64,000 bases of DNA from Cristatella mucedo (Eukaryota > Bryozoa > Phylactolaemata > Cristatellidae): the NCBI GenBank assembly GCA_009760855.2, contig WPIO01000002.1, forward strand, positions 4,744,001 to 4,808,000. Direction: 5' to 3'. The notes beneath the pieces were generated by a model, which worked only from the letters and a program-made list of their open reading frames with translations, searched no databases and had not been told where the DNA came from. The position numbers and the translations under genes are program-made. Position 1 is the first letter of the stretch. Each line of letters opens with the position of its first letter. Below are positions 1 to 21,082 of this stretch, in pieces.

Positions 1-65
1 TCGTTACGAACCTATTGTCGTCCCTCAAGCGAGATGTTTGGTAGATGTAGGATAGCAGCTCAGTA

Positions 66-330
66 GTTGTAAGCTACTTTCTCCCGACTGACGTCATAAC
101 TTCCCCTAACTTGATAGCACTTAAAACAAGGTAAAAACGCACATTTTAAAAGCGCCCAGAAAGAGATTAAATTCTCCAAGGGCGCTTTATCAAATGTATT
201 ATTGTTATTACGTTTATCACATCATTTAGTAGGTCCTTGTGATTCGTTCTTTGTGTGTTCATGCATGCCGAGGCTGTGCATGCTAACACTAAATATATTT
301 TACATTTTTGTTGAAACTATGCATGCCACC
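66..330 (+). mobile_element. Degenerate LINE 3' end
   Basis: Contains CCCGACTGACGTCATAACTT, matching the C-terminal coding end of the main LINE, then its 3' UTR (TAGGTCCTTGTGATTCGTTC). A stem-loop tail with ATTATTGTTATTA sits out of order at 157-217, suggesting a second insertion inside it. Confidence 0.6.
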
Positions 331-364
331 TCTAGTTATGCCATACTAAATATATATAATTCAT

Positions 365-497
365 TTATATTGCGCCCCGAGAGAACTTAATCTCTATTCA
401 GGCGCTTCACATATGCCTCGGGGCTCGAGCCCACGACCTCAGTCAGACCTTGGTCGGGGCGAGCCCCTTAACCGCTAGACCAAACCAGATCGGGATA
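365..497 (-). mobile_element. SINE-A copy (tRNA-derived head, LINE-like tail)
   Basis: Read on the minus strand: a tRNA-like A box TGGTCTAGCGGTTAAGG, a B box-like GGGCTCGAGCC, then the tail GCGCCTGAATAGAGATTAAG that mirrors the LINE 3' stem-loop (arms 401-405 and 372-376). Confidence 0.75.
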
Positions 498-860
498 CTA
501 GTTGATTTTCTATGTGACCACTAACCATTTGATCACGCTTCCTTTACAGCTCAGCGGCACACGCTAACTCACTCTCAGTACTGGTGGGACGGAGGCCGGA
601 GACAGTGTGACGGTGGAAGCCGACTGACCAACTAACACGTTTGTTCGCGCTTGCTGCGTCGTCGTCTTGCGCCCCTATAGTGCACTTTGTTTAGGACCCT
701 CCCTGTAAACTTGTTTAGTTCCCCTGTTATTTTTGGCGCATGCGTTATTATAAAGAGGTTTAACCTGACGGCCGCTCGTCTTACCCTAGCTCAGCGGCAT
801 GGCAAGCGGCGGCGTGGCCGGGTTTGGCGGGAACTAGCCTTTGACCCCTGAAACTCGGCT

Positions 861-930
861 ACACAATTAAATTCCGAAAATCAGGTGGTGCGACCCTAAG
901 CCTGGTGGGTTCGTAGATCTGATAAGTAGG
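861..930 (-). mobile_element. Internal fragment of the main LINE
   Basis: ATTCCGAAAATCAGGTGGTG and GTAGATCTGATAAGTAGG match the antisense of the LINE RT C-terminal region. About 70 bp. Confidence 0.6.
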
Positions 931-1203
931 GATTTGCAAGAGAAATAATCAGCCAAAATTAGTCAATTTTTGGAGCATGACTTTCTATAAAAAAATTCAA
1001 ATTTCAGAGCAGCATTGTAAAAAGCTTACACGAATTTGGAAGTGATTTCCGGTGTGCCTCTCAGCCCGTCTCATTAGCCTCTCACTAATAAAAGAAATTT
1101 AGCTTCTCTAAAAAAGAGATATTACGCTCTTGTGAAAGCAGACTCTGACTCAACTCATGGAAGAAGAGCTGAGGTTGGGGGAGGGGCTTAAGCCATCCCC
1201 TAC

Positions 1204-1377
1204 GTCCTTGATTACGCCCGAACATGCGACGAAATAGGGCTGTTTTATTATTGTCATTGATTAAAATGACCAGTGTCACAGTTTCGTTAGCTCCAACGCA
1301 TGACCCTTCATTACTGCTTGCCGCATTGGCGTAGGATATCCCCTCGCCCCAAAACCCTTCGGTACGATACCATGCAG
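1204..1377 (-). CDS. Possible coding exon, unknown protein
   Basis: Acceptor AGTTTTCAAG|CTGCAT, donor CAAGGAC|GTAGGG; 174 nt. The peptide includes AWYRTEGFWGEGISYANAAS, GSCVGANETVTLVILI and NDNNKTALF. Two sequons (NET, NKT) suggest a secreted or membrane protein. Family not recognised. Confidence 0.3.
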
Positions 1378-2189
1378 CTTGAAAACTATTGAAAGAAGAC
1401 GGATAAATCAAGATTAAAAACCACGAGTTGTTAAAGTACAATCAAGTTTGGTTTATCAGGTTTTGAACTAGGCATGAAAATAGCAATCAATGCTTCTGCA
1501 ATAAACAGGACCTGCAGTTGCAGAATGCTGATGCAAAAGACCAGCCTAAGACTGTAGCGAACGCCACCCTAGCCAAAAGTCGAATCGTCACACAGAGCAC
1601 ATTTCAGCCATTTTCAGAATTGAGTTTCAAGCCACGCTTTGCTCATTCATTCTGCACAACTGCCAGTCCACATCCAGGTGGACCATCTTCTACCTCCTGG
1701 GTAATGGGCTGTCTTTCTCACTCTACTCAGTGCAATTTTACCGCTGACCCATACTTAACTTTTATTTTATAAAGTACGGTATCAGCAATTAGCTCAGCCC
1801 ATCAGCTCAATGAGCTTAGCAGGTGGTTAGTCACTAGAAAGAAGGTCGGTATCTGGCTACGAGGAATTTTTCTTGGTAGCTTAGAGTAATTTATCGGCCC
1901 ATTTTAAGGCATCAGGTAAGGACAGGAACATTTTCCTATCAGTATATGTAACTCTGCAACGCAGCAAAGATTGTGGCAAACTAAAAGCCCCAGTGGCTTT
2001 CGGTGTGTTTAAGGTAGCCAATAGACTTAATCTAGTGCAACAAACAAATGAAGTAGCGTTCTCGAGTTAGGAGGTCAGTCGAGGAAGCAGGTACCATGAA
2101 AGTAACCATGAAGGACAGCTGAAAAAGATTTGCTAGTTACCAGCAGGAGAGAGCTAAATTTTGTTACTTGAGAATTATGAAATTGAGTT

Positions 2190-2330
2190 TCCCAGTCTGG
2201 AACCCGCAGAGTAGCAGTTTTTGTCATCGGTGTACAGGTCAGATGTGGTCTGCATCGCTGGACAGTCCCCATACCCACCAGTTCCTTTCCAGGTGACCAT
2301 GTGAAGTGCCATTGTAGTGTCACGAGCGCT
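2190..2330 (-). CDS. Weak possible coding exon, unknown protein
   Basis: An acceptor-like GCTTCTTTGTAG is followed by two open frames. One reads MVTWKGTGGYGDCPAM and DLYTDDKNCYSAGSRL, which looks extracellular. The other reads LVTLQWHFTWSPGKELVGMG. Neither frame joins cleanly to the exon at 2723-2562. Boundaries are approximate. Confidence 0.18.
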
Positions 2331-2561
2331 ACAAAGAAGCACGTACGACGGCGTTTCGTGTGAGGATTGGTAAGAAATGGTTTGCAAGCCAGCTCATCGT
2401 TGGCCCTCGGCATTATTCACTCTTAGCCGACACCTGTAGGTAGATTCGAAAGCATCGGCTCATGCCACTCTGATGCTCACGCCGAGGAACTAGTGCCTTA
2501 AGAACTGATGCCTCAAGTATTGTACTCAAGTACATGAGCATCCACATGTGCAGCTTATAAC

Positions 2562-2723
2562 CTGAGCTCTCTCAGCGACAAGCTCAATGATAGCATCGAA
2601 TGTACTCGTGACATGATTGGTGGCTGAAGCAGCAAATCCCAAGTAGGCAGTGTGGCTTCCGGCGTACACGAATAAAGTGGCCGTTTTGCCATTTATTTGA
2701 ACTGGCGTTTCGCACAAAACCCA
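2562..2723 (-). CDS. Possible coding exon, unknown protein
   Basis: Acceptor TCTGTCTCAG|TGGGTT and 54 open codons ending CAG|GTTATA. The peptide starts WVLCETPVQINGKTATLFVY, continues AGSHTAYLGFAASA and ends AERAQ. It looks like part of an extracellular beta-rich domain, but I do not recognise the family. The donor is weak. It lies downstream of, and in the same direction as, the fibrocystin-L-like gene, but after a membrane helix such a segment would not be expected, so a separate gene is more likely. Confidence 0.35.
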
Positions 2724-3565
2724 CTGAGACAGACTTGTTTGCAAGAGAACATTCAGCCGAAAGACAATGGTGAACAGGAAATTACAAAAAAGGCAGCAGC
2801 ACAGCACATCATATTAGGACATTACCAATGGCAACTGGGTTGTTGTGGTTTTCGCACCAACGATTGCCTCTTTGCCCCAGGGCGTAGGAGTGCCACTGGT
2901 ACCGGCTCAGTACTCGCCACTTCCGCTGCCAGGCCCTATCTTTGCAGCTGTAAAAAGCACAAAGTGCTATGTGATAGTGCATGTCGCTTTATAAGAAACT
3001 ATCTTGATCAGATCTAATTGCAATCAGTGCTGTGTACGCCAGTATCTTGGAGCCAGTGAAAAGTTTGATGCTAGACTACTGCATGTAAGCTTATGATGGG
3101 GCATTTCTTTTTGTTTTCTGCTCTCCTCGACACAAGAAAGTGCTGTATTTAAAAGCCTGCACTTGACAATTGATCTGCGCCAAAATGCAGCCGATTCTGA
3201 CGTTTATGTCAGACCCCAGAGGTGAGGTTCGAGCGTGCTAACCCAATTGCTCGATCGCTTGTTTCGAAGATACTGAGCAAGCCTGGGCATGTGCAGACAA
3301 AGCCGCATGCTGAATGTGTAGCAAGTATTTCAAAAAAGGCTAAACAAATCGGTGTAGCAAGAGTCAGATGGCAGGGCTGAAAATAGACACAAGCACATGT
3401 GCACAGGTGAGAGGCAAGAGGTGAAAGGAGAGTGATAGAATGTATCAGTCAGCACACATACTAAAAAGTACTACCTCATGACACTCAAGTGCTAGGAAAA
3501 GCATTCAAGTAAGCAACCGCAAGTACGCATGCAGCATATAGCCCCTTAAACCCAGCTAATCACAC

Positions 3566-3905
3566 TCACGCATGCGCACACATTGCAAAAATTCTGGCAT
3601 GAACAGATAAGTATACCACAGCCAAGGAGGACCTTGCATTTAAGACATTCCCTCTAGGTGTCTGAAACTCTCTACTCGAAAGTCTTCTTTTCAGGGTAAT
3701 CAAAAATGGACGCAGCTGATGCAAAACGAAGCTAGGCTTGTCAGTGGGGAACAAGGCAGCTACTACTCTACAACCCTTCTTACCAAATATGCACCTGCTT
3801 CTATCAAGCAGCACACCGACCGAAAGGATGTGTCACTCATTTTTAGGATCTTTCATTCTCTTCTCCGGCCTGACTATCCAAAATACACTATAATTGCTAA
3901 TCTAA
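3566..3905 (+). mobile_element. Degenerate LINE fragment
   Basis: Read forward, 3780-3870 matches the LINE thumb region (ACTCATTTTTAGGATCTTTC against ACTTTTAGGTCCCTTCATTC in good copies). The upstream part matches the same element. Heavily mutated. Confidence 0.45.
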
Positions 3906-4269
3906 GTAAGTATCTAATAAGCTTCGTTTTGGCATTACCTGTGGCTTGATGTTCACGTGTTGGCCATTTCACAGTCATTTAGTGTTTGTTTGTGGGCCAA
4001 CCACTAAAATATGGCTTATATGAAATATGGTATATAATATATTATTAAAATATGGTTGCTATAGCCTGGCGGCCCACGTGAGGGAGCATTCGAAATACAC
4101 ATTTGAGGCATCAGCGGATGTGCTGATGTGTGCCTAACGTTCTGTCGAGGGTCTTTCGTTGTTTGGAGCTTCGCTGCACTCGTACTTGGATTGCCCGTTC
4201 TTATGACTAGAGCGGCTTTGCAGTGCCTCTGACCAAAGTTACGTCCTATATGTAGACATTAGGCTTCAG

Positions 4270-4525
4270 TTTGCTTGCTTCCAAAGCATAGAACTCCCTC
4301 CTAACTGACGTCACGACTTCCCGATATTTAAAAAAGCAGAAAAACACCTAATCTATTAATTACATGGCTCCCTTTGGGTGCACTTGTTTTTGTTTGTATG
4401 CTCATTCTTGCTTATACTGTGCTTGTTCTCACTAACAAATTGACATGCTTTCTTTAGTATTTTTAAAAGTATTTTTAAAATGCTAGTGAGAGATTAAGTT
4501 CCCTGCAGCGATATTTAAATATCTT
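4270..4525 (+). mobile_element. Degenerate LINE 3' end
   Basis: CTGACGTCACGACTTCCCGA and AAAAAACACC-type sequence match the C-terminal coding end; a damaged tail follows at about 4490-4525. Confidence 0.5.
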
Positions 4526-4699
4526 AGCCGTATATGCCTTTTAAACGATTTGAATCTGCTGCCACGACTGATAATCCGAATGCTTTCATTACAAATATTC
4601 GATCTTGGATGTAAGCAAATTTCTTTAAACTATGTGATGATAAAAACCAAACTCCGACTCATAGGACACTTCAAGCTTTTGGTTGGGCTAGGAGACATT

Positions 4700-5072
4700 A
4701 AAAGTAATGATAATGATAACACGCTTGATAAAGCACCCTCAGAGGACTCAATCTCTCCCTAGGTGCTTTACATTTGCTGCAAAGAAGACACGAATGATTA
4801 GTGGTAGCATGCTCAATAAACAACAAAAATAACATGGTTAAGAGTGACATGCACAGAGGCAGCATGCAAGTATGGTTAGGGGCAGCATGCACAGTGTCAG
4901 CACACATAAGCACATAAAGGTCGAATCACAGGAATCGACTAAATGCTGTGATAAATGGTTAGGCTTTTAGTTCTTTTTTAGTGTAGACAAGTCAGGCGAT
5001 GTCGTGACGCAAGTCTGGAATGAGTTCCAGGCTTTTGGAACATACGAACTAAAGGCACGGGCTCCAAAGGAA
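4700..5072 (-). mobile_element. LINE 3' end, truncated
   Basis: Tail stem arms AAAGCACC (4732-4739) and GGTGCTTT (4764-4771), then the 3' UTR with repeated GCATGC and the end of the RT frame. It abuts the next LINE copy head to tail at about 5073. Confidence 0.75.
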
Positions 5073-6735
5073 AATAATGTACTTGATAATAATAATGTAC
5101 TTGATAAAGCGCCCTCAGAGAACTTAAATCTCTTTCTAGGCGCTTTACATTTGAGGCAAAGGGAAATGCAATTAAATGGTAAGTAAAATCATGCTTGAAA
5201 AACAAACAAAATTAATAACATGGTTATGGGTGACATGCACAGGGTCAGCATGCAAATGTGGTGAGTGGCAGCATGCACAGTGTCAGCCCGCATAAGCACG
5301 TGAAGGATGAATCACAGGGAACCACTAAATGCTGTCCTAAATAGGTGTGTTTTTAGGTTCCTTTTAAATGTGGTCAGGTCAGGGGATGTTCTGACGCAGG
5401 TCGGGAGGGAGTTCCAGGCTTTGGGAGCATACGAACTAAATGCACGGTCTCCAAAGGATCTGCGGTTTGTACAAGATTTAGGTGAACAATTAGATTCCGA
5501 AAAGTCAGGTGGTACGACTCTAAGCTTGGTGGGTGCGTAGATCTAATAAGTTGGCTGGAGCCAAAGAATGACAGGACCTAAAAGGGAGTGACAAAACCTT
5601 AAATTCGATGCATTGCTTGCCTGGAAGCCAGTGCAGGTCGGCGAGAAGTGGTGAGATGTGGCAACTGCGATGCTCACAACAGACAAGCCTAGCGGCAGAG
5701 TTTTGCACCAGCTGTAAGCTCCTGAATGCACAGGCCGGTAGACCAGCAAGCAGTGACTTACAGAAGTCAAGACAGGATGTCACAAATGCACAGAGCAACT
5801 TAGAAGTGGTATCCTTGTCAAAACAAGCCCAAATTTTAGCAATTTTATGCAGCTGAAAGTAGGCAGACTTGATTATGGAGCTGATGTGGTCGTCTAACGA
5901 AAGGTCACTTTGGAATATCGCACCTAGATTTCGTGCAGGTTTGTTATGAAATATGCTGGTAGAGCCAATTTTGAGGGCTAGCCTTTACAATTTCGGAATC
6001 ACAATTGGTTTGCCCATAACTAGTAAGTTGGTTTTTATCATCATTCAATTTAATAAAGTTTGCTGCCACCCATGTACGGATGTCATCAATACATGCAGTA
6101 AGAGAGTTGAGAGAATTTGGAGTGCTGGGAGGGATCAAAGCAAATGTACAACTGAGTACTATCCACATAGAAGTGAAAGCCTAGATTGTGCTTGGCAATC
6201 ACATCGGCAAGAGGAAGAGTATAAACCGTGAAGATCAGAACCAAGCACAGAGTCCTGCGGTACCCCATATTTCAGAGCTTCTTTGGATGATCTTTGTCCA
6301 TTCCCATCAATACTCTGGAGTCTTCCACTGCGATAGGACCTGAACCATTGCAAAGTAGTGCCAGTAATGCCCAGGCTAGATGAGAGGTGCTCAAGAAGGA
6401 CTTAGTGATCGATACTATCAAAAGCTGCCGAAAGATCAAGCAAAACAAGCAGAGACACTCTAGCTTTGTCTGCATTCCTAACTAGGATGCTGTACACTTG
6501 AAGCAATGCTGTCTTTATAGAGTGGTTAGCTCTAAAATAAGACTGGAACCTAATAGTAAGGTTTGAAGTTTCAATATATGAATTCAGCTGATCTGCCACG
6601 ACTCGCTCCAGTGTCGTGGATAAGAATGGTAGAAGGGAGACTGGGTGGAAGTTGCTCAAGTTCTCTTGGCCTAGTGTTGATTTCTTGAGTAGTGACCTGA
6701 CTGCAGCCTTTTTGAGAGGTGCTGGGTCATGACCT
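5073..6735 (-). mobile_element. Long degenerate LINE copy (RT region, broken)
   Basis: The 3' tail at about 5073-5150 holds two copies of AATAATGTACTTGATAA. Frame fragments upstream include LLDLSAAFDSIDH (motif A) and FQSYFRANHSIKTALL, split by frameshifts and stops; motif C is damaged (FYVDSTQLY). A decayed RT pseudogene of about 1.6 kb. Confidence 0.8.
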
Positions 6736-6904
6736 GAGACTTTGTTCTGCTAATAGTTTATGATGTTTTGCGACTGTCAACGAACTCGGAGTTTAGGTTC
6801 CTCTTTGACAACTACCATAATTTTGAAAGTTTCATTCAGAAGACTGCCTTCACAGCCAGCCAACACGTTCAATCCCAATATAAGATTCAGGACTGTCTGC
6901 CACG

Positions 6905-7555
6905 ATAATGTTTAAGGTGGATTATTGCAGTTCCATGGTGTCGGGACTATCAGAAAATGCTAGTAGGCCAGTGAAGCTGGCGATGAATATAGTTGCAAGG
7001 TTGGTTATGAAATCCCAGAGGTTCAGCCACGTCTCTCCTTTGCTGATGGAGCTTCGATGGCTTCCGGTTGATCAACCAATACAGAGTTAAGTTCTTAAGC
7101 TGAGCCATAAGGCCTGCCACGGCTTGATTCCTCCACACCTAGCTGAACTGCTGCACCAGCTACAGCCTCCTTGTGTGTCCTCAGATCATCTATGGACAAT
7201 AAATCGGCTGTTCCATTCCTATGCTTAAAGACCGTTGGCGATAGATGCTTTTGCTCCGAAGGTTCTAGGCGGCAGAACTTACTTCCACAATTCTTATGCA
7301 ATGACATCTACTCTCCTGTCCTTTCCAGCAGTCCTGAGCTGCTACTTTCATGCTACACACTTCCACAACTACCTTGCTGACTAAGCTATGCTTCTCACTT
7401 TCTCTTCGTTTGGCAAGATGAAGTCTGTTGGCTACCACATTCGTACCCAATGCCATAAGGCTGTGATTGCCCTACAGAAAGCCCTCTTACACAACACCGT
7501 CGTAGTCTTTGTAGAGTTACAGACAGATACATTAAATTACACCTTCATTATTATT
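6905..7555 (+). mobile_element. Second LINE family, 3' part
   Basis: The forward frame from 6908 reads KVDYCSSMVSGL, ARLVMKSQRFSHVSPLLMEL and RWLPVDQP. This is the RT thumb pattern (DYCNSLL.GLP...ARLV...LHWLPV) but distinct from the main LINE. DNKSAVPFLCLKTVGDRCF follows at 7200, and the copy ends near CATTATTATTA at 7546-7556. Confidence 0.65.
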
Positions 7556-7984
7556 AAGAACCGGTAGCAAGATGAGGAGAATTAGAAACAATCATACAAC
7601 ATCGATCTTGGTTAGTGAACACGGAATGTGTATATGCATGCATTCGTATATTTAAAACCATAACATCATAAACAGGTATAAAAAAACCATTCTGGCCAAT
7701 GTAAAGGGAAAATAGCCACATACTAGCACTACTTGCACTATGGCCTACCAACTAGCATTTAATCAAGAGGAAGAGGAAGAGAGAGAGAGAGAGAAGATAG
7801 AGACGAGAGGAAAGAAGATCTGGGAAGATGATAGGAGCAGAGAGATATCAGGCCTAACGCTAGCAAACATCTTAGAGCACCAACTTTCTCCCTGGCAGTA
7901 CATTTTGAGAATGTGGGGCTAAAAGCCTTACTAGCAGGAATTGAAAGCAAAACAAATCTTATTGAACTCTGAGCAGGAGCTATG

Positions 7985-8040
7985 GCAAAGCTTCAGTGAT
8001 CTAGACTAATGCTCTATCAGTTGAGCAGTCACGGTAATGT
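7985..8040 (-). repeat. tRNA-like fragment (A box only)
   Basis: The reverse complement reads GACTGCTCAACTGATAGAGC followed by ATTAGTCTAGATCACTGAAG, a tRNA D-arm/anticodon-like layout. No good B box follows, so it is a decayed tRNA-derived repeat, not a tRNA gene. Confidence 0.4.
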
Positions 8041-8260
8041 TACTGATGTAAACCTCAACCTTTATAGTCCCCTGTTGTGTCTGAAAACAACACTCTGATG
8101 ACATGCTGACAACAGCCATAGTGCCTTCATTCTCTGACTTCTTTTACACATGTTGGCATCAGGATTAAAACCTAAACCTATCGATGCAACTAACTGACGT
8201 CGTTACTGCTGTCTTTTCAAGAATCACATATGCTGTCTTTCAAGAATCACACGAACTCAC

Positions 8261-18480
<10,220 letters not shown>

Positions 18481-19602
18481 ACTTGTAACCTTGCACCTTT
18501 ATATACTGACGTACACACCACCTCGTAACTTCAGCATTTGTGCCGGCATGTAAAATGTTAGGACACCGCTAACAACGACCACTCGCACACGTGCTCGCAC
18601 GCAAACACACGCGGACGCGCGCGTCTTTTTAGTCTTACAACCCTGGGCCCTCCAAAGCCAAAGAACCTTGCGCTTTCCTGCGCCAACGCCCTTGCTAACA
18701 AGCCGACTGACCGACGTCTTTACTCAAACGTGTCGCTACGTGACTCTGCTGGCTCACGTTCTGTCCACTCTCCTGCCGGAAGCGGAGCTTCTCGATGTGA
18801 GCACCGTCCTGCTGGCACAGCGGGAGCGTCTCGACGACGCGCAGTAGCGCGACGTGCAAGAGCTCGCGCCGAGCAGGCGGCGGCACAAACGGACCACGAA
18901 CTAAGCCGAATGGCTCATAAGAGGCGCCAGAAACGCACGCACGGTAGCGTTTGGGCGTAAAGTCACGCCCCCGCTGCGAAAACGAGTCACTCACTGTACT
19001 TCGACGCGGACCCCTCAGCGAAGCAAGTTGGCGGGCGCTGTGTGCGCCTCGGACCTTAGCCATCTACATCGCTGCAAAAGTCCAGAGCAAGTAGCCGCCA
19101 AGGCTTGACTCTTGAAAGTAGCGCTACTGAGTAGCACGCGTATCGAGTAAACTAGCCCATACGAGAGGAAAAATCACGGAAAGCTCCAACTTTGCTTTGG
19201 AAGGTAGACCCGAGTATCCGCCTACCTAGCTGGTGTTCCCGTACTATTAATGGGTAGCTTTGCATTTCTGCCTCAATTGAGTGAAATCTGTATATGACAA
19301 AAAATTAAAAAAGAATAGACGAAGTAGTGTTTAATGATTTTGATGATGATGATCAAATGATCAAACGAACTTAAACCCTTATTCTAAACTCTGAAACATT
19401 TTTTGATGAAATTACTAATAATTTTTATATCAGCACTGACTTCCGATGCATGTACCTATACTTTCACAATTATATATGTTAATTAATATTCAATTCAATT
19501 TCAAAATTTTGACTTTCAATTTTAACTATAAGGTTGTATTTTGTCGTTTACATTCACGCGTGAACATTCCGCGATCTCTAGCCATTGATCGCTTGCTAAT
19601 AT

Positions 19603-19735
19603 GCGGTGTGTATGCGGTGAATATGCGGTGAATATGAATATGTGGTGAATATGTGGTGAATATGTGGTGAATATGTGGTGAATATGCGGTGAATATGCGG
19701 GAATATGCGGTGAATTGCTAATATGCGGTGAATTC
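19603..19735 (+). repeat. 11-bp minisatellite (GAATATGYGGT)n
   Basis: Around ten imperfect copies of GAATATGTGGT / GAATATGCGGT. T/C variation at one position groups the units, and a shorter unit is present at about 19700. Confidence 0.9.
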
Positions 19736-20509
19736 CATTTACGGTATACAAATGAGAGCCTACCTTCATTCAAAATTATGTTGGTTGACATTATCTTTTA
19801 ATCAAGTTGCGGAAATATCTGCTCGGAAGAAGTACCTGTGGCACGTGTAGCTTTCGTTTGCGAATCTGCATTGCCGCCGCCGCCGCACTACATTGTGGAA
19901 TACAGCAGTGTAAAATTAACTTATCCACGCCTTGCAGAGAACTCTTATAAACCATTTATTAGGGCTCATTGACCCTACCTCCAGGCTTTATCTTTGTCTG
20001 TAGCTCAACAAAGCCGCAGAGACTAAGTTGGTGCTATATTAAAAATGTGTTGGGCGGATTCCACGCCCGGACAGAACGAGGCCGCAAACACGGTGCACAT
20101 AACGTTGCTAGTCTCAGTCACTGCGCCATGAATACTGTTGGCGCCTGAAGCTTCTAGCACTGCTTGCGACTTGTAGGTGCAGCACCAATGCACGCAGGTA
20201 CGCAGACAGTAGCGTATCACGGCAGCGAAGAAGATTTCCCTTATCTATAACATAACAGGTCCTTATCTATAACGTTGACATGCCTATGTGACAGTAACGG
20301 CCGGTAACAAGCATTCAACAGTGGCCAAGAGGTACACCAACGTCTCCGAGACGTATAGCTCAACTCAGCTTATATGCCTGTGCCAACTCTGGAAACACAA
20401 CCGACTCAAGGCGTCCACCTGTATTCTAGATTACCGTATAATCGGTTACAAGCTGCTATAATTCAGGAACCCCAAATGATGAATATCAGTCATAATCTGC
20501 CCGATTGAG

Positions 20510-20975
20510 CATAATAATAATAATATTGCACTTGATAAAGCGCCCTCAGAGAACTTAATTTCTTTCTAGGTGCTTTACATTTGTTTCAAAGTGATATACA
20601 ATTGAATAGTAAGTAAAATCATGCTTGAAAAACAAACAAAATGAATAATATGGTTAGGGGTGACATGCACAGGGTCAGCATGCAAATGTGGCTAGTGGCA
20701 GCATGCACAGTGTCAGCACGCATAAGCACATCAAGGACGAATCACAGGGATCCACTAAATGCTGTCCTAAATAGGTGTGTTTTTAAGTTTCTTTTAAATG
20801 TGGTCAGGTCATGGGATGTTCTGACGCAGGTCGGGAGGGAGTTCCAGGCTTTGGGAGCATACGAGCTAAATGCACGGTCTCCAAAGGATTTGAGGTTTGT
20901 ACGAGGTATTTCCAGACTGTTGGATTCCGAAAAGCGGGTGGTACGATGCTTGGCCTGATGGGGTAGTATATCTGA
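20510..20975 (-). mobile_element. LINE 3' copy, 5'-truncated
   Basis: ATAATAATAATATTGCACTT, stem arms AAAGCGCC and GGTGCTTT, then the 3' UTR and the last roughly 60 RT codons. Ends abruptly at about 20975. Confidence 0.85.
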
Positions 20976-21027
20976 TGCCGCCGTTGCAGCTACCCTGGAC
21001 AGTTTCGTGGTCTTTGTGGTTTGTGTT

Positions 21028-21082
21028 TCTGTGTGTGTGTGTGTGCGCGCGCGTGGGCGCGCGTGTGTGCGTGTGCATGGTT
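21028..21082 (+). repeat. (TG)n/(CG) simple repeat
   Basis: TGTGTGTGTGTGTGTGCGCG followed by CGCGTGGGCGCGCGTGTGTG, a short alternating purine-pyrimidine tract that could adopt Z-DNA. Confidence 0.85.

Noticed and set aside
580-860. Possible solo LTR (TATA-like TTATTATAAAGAGG, GC-rich flanks)
   Set aside because: No second copy in the window and no clear TG...CA ends, so it cannot be supported.
7985-8040. Possible tRNA gene on the minus strand
   Set aside because: The A box is good, but the anticodon stem and B box are not, so it is a tRNA-derived repeat fragment.
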